DNA from: Coriobacteriia bacterium
GTDB lineage: Bacteria > Actinomycetota > Coriobacteriia > WRKU01 > WQUG01
Direction of reading: 5' to 3'
NCBI GenBank assembly: GCA_009779395.1
Contig: WREJ01000076.1
Span: forward strand, 1-5,972
Length of the DNA stretch: 5,972 nucleotides
In this document: in pieces, positions 1 to 4,243 of the stretch
How the letters are laid out: the number at the start of each line of letters is the position of its first letter
Position numbering within the stretch: position 1 is the stretch's first letter
The notes under the pieces: generated by a model
The model's database searches: none
Seen by the model: only the letters and a program-made list of their open reading frames with translations
What the model was told of the DNA's origin: nothing
Program-made: the position numbers and the translations under genes

Positions 1-160
1 ACAGGCCGCTAAGCCGTACGTGCATCAGGGTCGCACCCAACAAAAATGCCAGCAAAATCCACACCAGAAAGGGTATCTGCGGCCGCGGCGGTGGCTCGAT
101 ACGCGCGCGTTTATCCAGCGGCTGTATCTTACTCTTGCGTGTGCTCTTAGTTTCCGACAC
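1..160 (-). CDS. comEC: N-terminal fragment of a membrane protein, probably ComEC/Rec2 DNA-uptake channel (runs off the left edge)
   Basis: Only the first 53 codons are visible. The reading frame opens with GTG at 158-160, preceded by an AGGGG ribosome binding site seven bases upstream. A TTG six bases earlier is too close to that site, so GTG is preferred. The start lies inside comEA, giving a 14-base overlap and implying translational coupling. The product begins with a basic, proline-rich cytoplasmic stretch of about 27 residues (MSETKSTRKS, later PPPRPQIP), followed by a hydrophobic segment (FLVWILLAFLLGATLM) that looks like a first transmembrane helix. ComEC is the polytopic membrane channel that carries single-stranded DNA across the membrane during transformation, and it commonly follows comEA and starts with a similar short tail and helix. 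The identity rests mainly on gene order; no ComEC catalytic or channel motif lies within the window. Another small membrane protein is possible. Confidence 0.55.
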   Translation of the reverse strand, partial: MSETKSTRKSKIQPLDKRARIEPPPRPQIPFLVWILLAFLLGATLMHVRLSGL

Positions 161-1109
161 TGGCAATCCCCTGTAAAGCCTCGACCCGCTTGGGGCCGAT
201 TCCTGACACACGCGTCAAATCCTCTAGGCTGGAATAGGGACCATTTGCCTCGCGGTCTTTGACAATATTGTCAGCGGTCACCGGTCCGACTCCGGGTAAA
301 GTCTGTAAAGTCGCGCTGTCAGCCGTATTCACGTTTACCAAGCCGGCAGAGTCATGACCACTGCTGCCGCCGCCAGCAGCTTGCCCACCACTGCCGCTGG
401 TTGGCATAATCGCGATGCCGCCTTGCTGGTCAAACTCCTCCTGTGTCAGGACATGCAGCTGCATCCCGTCCTCGACTAGCGCTGCCAGATTCACCGCCTC
501 GTGCGCCGCTTCTGGCAAAAAGCCACCGGCAGCGTTTAAGGCATCAACTGCCCGCGCACCGCCCGTCAGCTGATAGACGCCTGGACTGCGCACAGCACCA
601 CTGACGTGCACGTACAGTATGCCCGCAGTACTGGCAGATTCTGCGCTGTCTGCTTCGGGAGGAAGGTCAGCCTCCTCCTCTGCGCGCAGTAGAGTCGCTG
701 TGTCAGTGCCGCCACTGCCACCCAGCAGGTTTTGCAAGCCCGGCGCGTAGCTTGAGACCGCAAAAACAAGCAGCAGGCAGACAGCTAGCACTAAAATTAC
801 TGCCGTCCTGTTCGACAGAGCGCCCAGACCCAGCTTTTTCTGAACGTCACCCAAAGCCCCCAGCAAGGCTGGTGGCAGCAGACTGCCACTTGACGGTGCA
901 GAACCTCGCGTGTCCTGCCCTAGCCTGCTACAATCCTGCTGGCTGTCACGACCCTGATCCCAGCTGCTGGCATCACGGCTGTCATTGTAGTTGTCGTCAT
1001 AGTTGTCATCGTAGTTGTCTTCGTAGTTGTCGTCGTAGTCAGCAGTGCGCACAGACGCCTCGCTGACAGAACGAGCATATCTTTCATCATCCATACCCTT
1101 ATCGCACAT
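147..1109 (-). CDS. comEA: ComEA-type competence protein: membrane-anchored DNA receptor with SLBB and helix-hairpin-helix domains
   Basis: ComEA binds incoming double-stranded DNA outside the membrane and passes it to the ComEC channel. The 320-residue protein has, in order: an unusually long N-terminal region of about 100 residues, predicted cytoplasmic, including a DDNY tetrapeptide repeat (24-41); one transmembrane helix (about 103-120, AVILVLAVCLLLVFAV); an acidic linker (135-162); an SLBB-type domain (163 to about 225, GILYVHVSGAVRSPGVY); a Gly/Ser linker; and a C-terminal helix-hairpin-helix region (256-320). The last contains VNVNTAD, LPGVGPVTA (271-279) and VSGIGPKRV (301-309), the hairpin glycines expected for DNA-backbone contacts. 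The ATG at 1109 has GGGG about five bases upstream; a second ATG at 1094 has its AGGG only one base away and is less likely. The gene follows leuS after 120 bases and overlaps the next gene by 14. Many Firmicute ComEA proteins are about 200 residues, so the N-terminal extension is the odd feature. Family assignment is secure; natural competence itself is not shown. Confidence 0.93.
   Translation of the reverse strand: MCDKGMDDERYARSVSEASVRTADYDDNYEDNYDDNYDDNYNDSRDASSWDQGRDSQQDCSRLGQDTRGSAPSSGSLLPPALLGALGDVQKKLGLGALSNRTAVILVLAVCLLLVFAVSSYAPGLQNLLGGSGGTDTATLLRAEEEADLPPEADSAESASTAGILYVHVSGAVRSPGVYQLTGGARAVDALNAAGGFLPEAAHEAVNLAALVEDGMQLHVLTQEEFDQQGGIAIMPTSGSGGQAAGGGSSGHDSAGLVNVNTADSATLQTLPGVGPVTADNIVKDREANGPYSSLEDLTRVSGIGPKRVEALQGIASVGN
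987..1040 (-). repeat. 12-bp in-frame tandem repeat coding for (D/E)DNY units in ComEA
   Basis: Four and a half units of 12 bases (on the plus strand, variants of GTAGTTGTCGTC) lie head to tail at 987-998, 999-1010, 1011-1022, 1023-1034 and 1035-1040. They encode residues 24-41 of ComEA as DNY-type tetrapeptides, giving a strongly acidic, tyrosine-spaced segment on the predicted cytoplasmic side of the membrane anchor. Such exact short repeats can change copy number by slippage. Because the unit is a multiple of three, changes would keep the frame. Confidence 0.9.
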
Positions 1110-1139
1110 CTGATCCCCAGGCGGCAGTTGAGTACATCC

Positions 1140-1145
1140 AGTATA
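1140..1145 (-). promoter_or_regulatory. Candidate -10 element for comEA, without a recognisable -35
   Basis: On the minus strand TATACT (five of six matches to TATAAT) lies 30 bases upstream of the comEA ATG, which would give a leader of roughly 24 bases. At a 17-bp spacing the -35 position reads AGCGAT, which is not a usable match to TTGACA. The phased TTAAA array begins just upstream and covers the place of the -35. A promoter dependent on an activator is therefore possible. This is a motif match only; comEA could instead be read through from leuS. Confidence 0.35.
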
Positions 1146-1153
1146 ACGATGAG

Positions 1154-1206
1154 CGCTTAAAGATCGCTTAAACTTTGATTAAACTTTGATTAAATTCGAT
1201 TAAAAG
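1154..1206. repeat. Helically phased 11-bp tandem array with TTAAA cores upstream of comEA; possible operator
   Basis: Five TTAAA cores begin at 1157, 1168, 1179, 1190 and 1200, so the spacings are 11, 11, 11 and 10 bases. Flanks are partly conserved: CGCTTAAA twice, TGATTAAA twice, then CGATTAAA. All cores face the same side of the helix. Direct repeats with about 11-bp period are typical of OmpR/PhoB-family response regulator sites; the PHO box and the TTAACA-type boxes of Bacillus PhoP are examples. The array lies in the only gap between leuS and comEA, about 45-97 bases before the comEA start. The repeat is plain in the sequence; the regulatory role and the bound factor are inferred. An intrinsically bent AT-rich stretch or a chance low-complexity array are the alternatives. 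Confidence 0.7.
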
Positions 1207-1229
1207 TGCAGGTCAGCACGCAGGAGGAG

Positions 1230-3809
1230 TTAGACCACTATCGTCACAATTCTGCCGGGAACAACCATCAGCTTGCGAATTTCCTTGCCAACAAGGTAAT
1301 CACTGACCGCATTTTGTGCAGCTGCGGCAACTTCATCCTCGCTTGCGTCAGCGGCAACGGTGATACGACCGCGCACTTTGCCGTTAATCTGTATTGGCAG
1401 CTCGATGGTGTCAGCAGCAACTAAATTGGCGTCATAGCTTGGCCAGTCGTGCAGGTGCACACTCTCGATGGTCTGACCGTAAAGGCTCTGCCACAACTCT
1501 TCGGTGATATGCGGAGCAATAGGTGCCAGCATACGCAGCAAGACGTCAATCGCGCGTAGCGCGCAGGGTGACTGCGCCCAGCTGTCCTGCTGCTTGAAGT
1601 CATAGAGTGCGTTTGTCAGTTCCATCAAAGCTGCAATTACCGTGTTGAATTGCTGCCGGTCAATGTCGTCAGTCGCTTTTTTGATCAACTTGTGGGTCAG
1701 ATGACGCAGCTCTTTTTCAGCGTCGCTGAGCTCTGCGTCGCTGCTTGCAGCAGTAGTGCTGTGGCAGTTCTGGACGCCCTCCTCCGCCTCTGCCTTTGCT
1801 GTTTCTACGACTCGCAAATCCACGAACTCGCTGACCAGACGCCAGACGCGATTGAGGTATTTGTACATGCCTTCGACGCCGTCCTGCGACCAGTCGAGGT
1901 CTTTGTCGGGCGGTGCCATGAACATAATGTAGGCGCGAATGGTGTCTGCCCCGTATTTGGGCAAAACTTCGTCAGGCGAGACAATAATACCCTTTGATTT
2001 GCTCATTTTTTCGCCGTCTTGCAAGACCATACCCTGGGTCAGCAGATGTTTAAAGGGCTCGTCAAAGGTCACCAGACCCAAATCACGCAGCACCTTGGTG
2101 AAAAAGCGCGAGTACAGCAGGTGCAAAATCGCGTGCTCGATGCCACCAATATAGTGGTCAACGGGCATCCAGTAGTCAGCGATGTCAGGTGCAAAGGCTG
2201 CCTGACTGTTGTGCGCGTCAGTAAAGCGCAAAAAGTACCAAGAACTGCAGGTGAAGGTGTCCATTGTGTCGGTTTCGCGGCGCGCCGCTTTGCCACAGAC
2301 AGGACAGTCAACCTGATAAAAAGCAGCGTCATCTGCAAGGGTCGCTCCTGCTGCAATGTCAAGGTCAAGCGGCAACACAACCGGCAAATCAGCCTCGGGG
2401 ACAGGCACCAAGCCACAAAAATCACAGTAAATCATCGGGATGGGATTACCCCAGTAACGCTGCCGCGAAATCAGCCAGTCACGCAGGCGAAAGTTCACCG
2501 TCGCCTGACCGCGTCCCGCCGCCGCCAGTGACGCTGTCACCGCCGCCGCACCCTCGCTGTCTTTGCCACCCGGCATACCGGTAAACTCACCTGACTGCAC
2601 CATCACGCCATCGCCCGTATAGGCGGTCTTCCACAAAACATCGCGGTCAATCAGTTCTTTTTCGTGGCGGAGTCTGTCCAGTACTGGATCACCCTGCGGT
2701 ACTACCACCGGAGGGATAGGCAAGCCGTAGCTGCGCGCAAAGTCAAAGTCGCGCTCATCCCCCGAAGGAACTGCCATAACCGCACCCGTGCCGTAGTCCA
2801 TCAAAACGTAGTTGGCAACCCAGACAGGAATACGGGCACCATTGACGGGATTTATGACATAGCGACCGGTAAAGGCTCCCCGTTTTTCGGCAAGTCCTCC
2901 CTCGCGCTGCACAGCTGTCTCGCGGGCAGCTGCCTCAACTACGGCAGCAACCTCTGACGCGTAGGGCGTACCTGCAACAAACTCGCTGACCAGCGGGTGT
3001 TCAGGTGCTAGCAGAAAAAAGCTACAACCAAAAAGCGTATCGGGGCGCGTCGTGTAAACGCTGATGGTCTGGTCAGACTCCTCACCCTTGGCGTCACAAA
3101 TGACAAAATCTACGTTGGCACCCGTGCTGCGCCCAATCCAGTTTTCTTGCATGGTTCTGACACGCGGCGGCCACTGGTCCAGTTGGTCCAGGTCGTCGAG
3201 CAGTTCCTGCGCGTAGTCGGTGATTTTGAGGAACCACTGCGCTAGGTCGCGCTTTTCGACAAAGCTGCTGCAGCGCCAACAGACGCCCTCGCCCTCGACT
3301 TGTTCGTTAGCAAGGACGGTTGCGCACTGCGGGCACCAGTTAACGGGGCTGGTCTTGCGCTCGACCAGACCGCGTTCATATAGCTTGAGAAACAGCCACT
3401 GCCCCCACTGATAGTAGTCGGGATCACAGGTGACTATCTTGCGTCGCCAGTCGTAGGAAAAGCCCAGCTGCTTAAAGGCAGCTTCTTGGATGGCAATATT
3501 GTTATAGGTCCAGCCAGCCGGATGCGACTGCTGCTGGATCGCCGCGTTTTCTGCCGGCAAACCAAAGGCATCCCAGCCCATCGGGTGCAAGACACTGTAG
3601 CCACGCATCCGAAACACACGCGCCACCACGTCACCAATCGTGTAGTTGCGCACGTGACCCATGTGCACACTGCCCGAAGGATAGGGAAACATCTCGAGCA
3701 CGTACTTTTTGGGCAGGTCGTCGCGCAGATCAGCATGATAGAGCTCAGCACTCTCCCACAATTTTTGCCATTTGTGCTCTATGTCCTGGTGCTTGTAGTC
3801 ACGCGCCAC
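1230..3809 (-). CDS. leuS: Leucyl-tRNA synthetase (LeuRS), class I
   Basis: LeuRS charges tRNA-Leu with leucine in the cytoplasm using ATP. The 859-residue length is close to that of the E. coli enzyme (860). Class I signatures are intact: HMGH at 49-52, GWDAFGLPAENAA near 78-90, and KMSKS at 601-605. A zinc-binding knuckle has CPQC at 159-162 and CWRC at 177-180; a second cysteine set (YCDFCG, CPVCG) follows the editing domain. The CP1 editing domain is present, with TTRPDT at 253-258 and GTGAVMAVPSGDERD at 340-354. The C-terminal tRNA-binding domain ends after INGKVRGRI. The start is GTG at 3809, with AAGGG seven bases upstream; the frame is closed by TGA 36 bases earlier, and the product begins at the family's usual place (MARDYKHQDIEHKW). 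A variable linker rich in Glu, Ala and Ser sits before the anticodon-binding helices. No T-box leader was seen. The gene lies alone between two intergenic regions and may share readthrough with comEA. Confidence 0.98.
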   Translation of the reverse strand: MARDYKHQDIEHKWQKLWESAELYHADLRDDLPKKYVLEMFPYPSGSVHMGHVRNYTIGDVVARVFRMRGYSVLHPMGWDAFGLPAENAAIQQQSHPAGWTYNNIAIQEAAFKQLGFSYDWRRKIVTCDPDYYQWGQWLFLKLYERGLVERKTSPVNWCPQCATVLANEQVEGEGVCWRCSSFVEKRDLAQWFLKITDYAQELLDDLDQLDQWPPRVRTMQENWIGRSTGANVDFVICDAKGEESDQTISVYTTRPDTLFGCSFFLLAPEHPLVSEFVAGTPYASEVAAVVEAAARETAVQREGGLAEKRGAFTGRYVINPVNGARIPVWVANYVLMDYGTGAVMAVPSGDERDFDFARSYGLPIPPVVVPQGDPVLDRLRHEKELIDRDVLWKTAYTGDGVMVQSGEFTGMPGGKDSEGAAAVTASLAAAGRGQATVNFRLRDWLISRQRYWGNPIPMIYCDFCGLVPVPEADLPVVLPLDLDIAAGATLADDAAFYQVDCPVCGKAARRETDTMDTFTCSSWYFLRFTDAHNSQAAFAPDIADYWMPVDHYIGGIEHAILHLLYSRFFTKVLRDLGLVTFDEPFKHLLTQGMVLQDGEKMSKSKGIIVSPDEVLPKYGADTIRAYIMFMAPPDKDLDWSQDGVEGMYKYLNRVWRLVSEFVDLRVVETAKAEAEEGVQNCHSTTAASSDAELSDAEKELRHLTHKLIKKATDDIDRQQFNTVIAALMELTNALYDFKQQDSWAQSPCALRAIDVLLRMLAPIAPHITEELWQSLYGQTIESVHLHDWPSYDANLVAADTIELPIQINGKVRGRITVAADASEDEVAAAAQNAVSDYLVGKEIRKLMVVPGRIVTIVV

Positions 3810-3848
3810 GGCGATACCCTTCTGGTAGAGGTGGAGATTTACTCAATA

Positions 3849-3878
3849 ATGATAGCAGAGCAGGTCCAGTACTGTCCC
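3849..3878 (-). promoter_or_regulatory. Candidate leuS promoter with extended -10
   Basis: On the minus strand, TGC followed by TATCAT (5/6 to TATAAT, with an extended -10 TG) lies about 40 bases before the leuS GTG. A partial -35, GGGACA (4/6 to TTGACA), sits 18 bases further upstream. The predicted transcript would have a leader of about 33 bases containing the AAGGG ribosome binding site. No other equally good candidate was seen close to the gene. This is a motif call by eye. Confidence 0.4.
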
Positions 3879-3908
3879 TGTGGAGCGAGGGAAGCACGTC
3901 CAGTGCTG
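3859..3908. repeat. Pair of 16-bp near-identical direct repeats at the leuS promoter; possible operators
   Basis: The plus-strand words AGCAGGTCCAGTACTG (3859-3874) and AGCACGTCCAGTGCTG (3893-3908) match at 14 of 16 positions. They are offset by 34 bases, a little over three helical turns. The second has a small internal dyad (AGCAC with GTGCT). The first lies inside the spacer of the candidate leuS promoter and touches its -35 hexamer; the second lies just upstream. That arrangement would suit a repressor, but it could also be a remnant of the repeat-rich region next to it. Confidence 0.5.
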
Positions 3909-3916
3909 CTCCCCCT

Positions 3917-4169
3917 CCGTCTTCCTGAGCGGAGCGCGTCAGCGCGTAGTCGAGACTGAGCGTTAGTGAAAGAAAGTACCGCTTGCGGGACTTTCCGAAC
4001 GCAGCGAAGGAGGACGAAGTCAAGGATCTTGCGTGTCACAAATTGAAAGTGCCATACGGTGCTTCGCACTTGTTGGGTACGAAGTACCGTATGACACCCT
4101 TACTTCAAAGACGCAAGATCCTTCGACTGCGCATTTGGCTTGCGCCAAACGCTCCGCTCAGGAAGACGG
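3917..4169. repeat. Composite palindromic element: two inverted unequal module copies around a central hairpin (MITE- or REP-like)
   Basis: The 20-base ends at 3917-3936 and 4150-4169 are exact inverted copies (CCGTCTTCCTGAGC... against ...GCTCAGGAAGACGG). Further in, 4022-4034 and 4111-4123 are a second exact inverted pair of 13 bases (AAGGATCTTGCGT). Each half thus runs from ACGCAAGATCC to GCTCAGGAAGACGG: 59 bases on the right (4111-4169) and 118 on the left (4034 down to 3917). The extra length on the left is mostly further hairpin-forming sequence, including a 10-bp stem with one mismatch at 3972-3981/3986-3995. The right copy has its own TTTGGC/GCCAAA hairpin at 4134-4149. The 76-base core contains a 13-of-14 stem at 4053-4066/4080-4093. 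No convincing open reading frame with a ribosome binding site or transposase motif lies inside, and no target-site duplication was evident. It accounts for most of the 434-base gap before leuS. Confidence 0.8.
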
Positions 4170-4203
4170 GAGAACATCAGTAACTCAAAACTTCCACCCC
4201 GTC

Positions 4204-4224
4204 ACCCCAGACTTGATCTGGGGT
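4204..4224. terminator. Perfect 8-bp hairpin just after the surface-protein gene; possible terminator or extragenic palindrome
   Basis: ACCCCAGA (4204-4211) and TCTGGGGT (4217-4224) form a perfect stem with the loop CTTGA, 19 bases beyond the stop codon of the minus-strand surface-protein gene. On the minus strand it is followed by GACGGGG rather than a run of T, so a standard intrinsic terminator is not well supported. The sequence resembles the short extragenic palindromes (CCCC-GATCAAGT-GGGG type) that are dispersed in many bacterial genomes. It may protect the 3' end or stop transcription with a helper factor. Confidence 0.45.
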
Positions 4225-4243
4225 CTCTGCACGCGGCATAGTA

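Noticed and set aside
1154..1206. CRISPR array
   Set aside because: Units are only 11 bases with no unique spacers; the pattern is a phased tandem array.
1200..1229. Intrinsic terminator after leuS
   Set aside because: GTGC/GCAC followed by TTTTA is present, but the stem is only four base pairs, too weak to call.
2019..2531. Plus-strand open frame of 170 codons inside leuS
   Set aside because: It is the complement of strongly conserved LeuRS sequence, including KMSKS, and its product is a basic, low-information shadow.
3486..3959. Plus-strand open frame of 157 codons across the leuS start and spacer
   Set aside because: It is antisense to the conserved LeuRS N-terminus for most of its length, has no recognisable domain, and no ribosome binding site was evident.
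3810..4243. T-box riboswitch controlling leuS
   Set aside because: No T-box sequence (TGGNACCGCG type) or specifier-loop arrangement was found on the minus strand. An ACCGC string near 3978 is on the other strand and belongs to a local hairpin.
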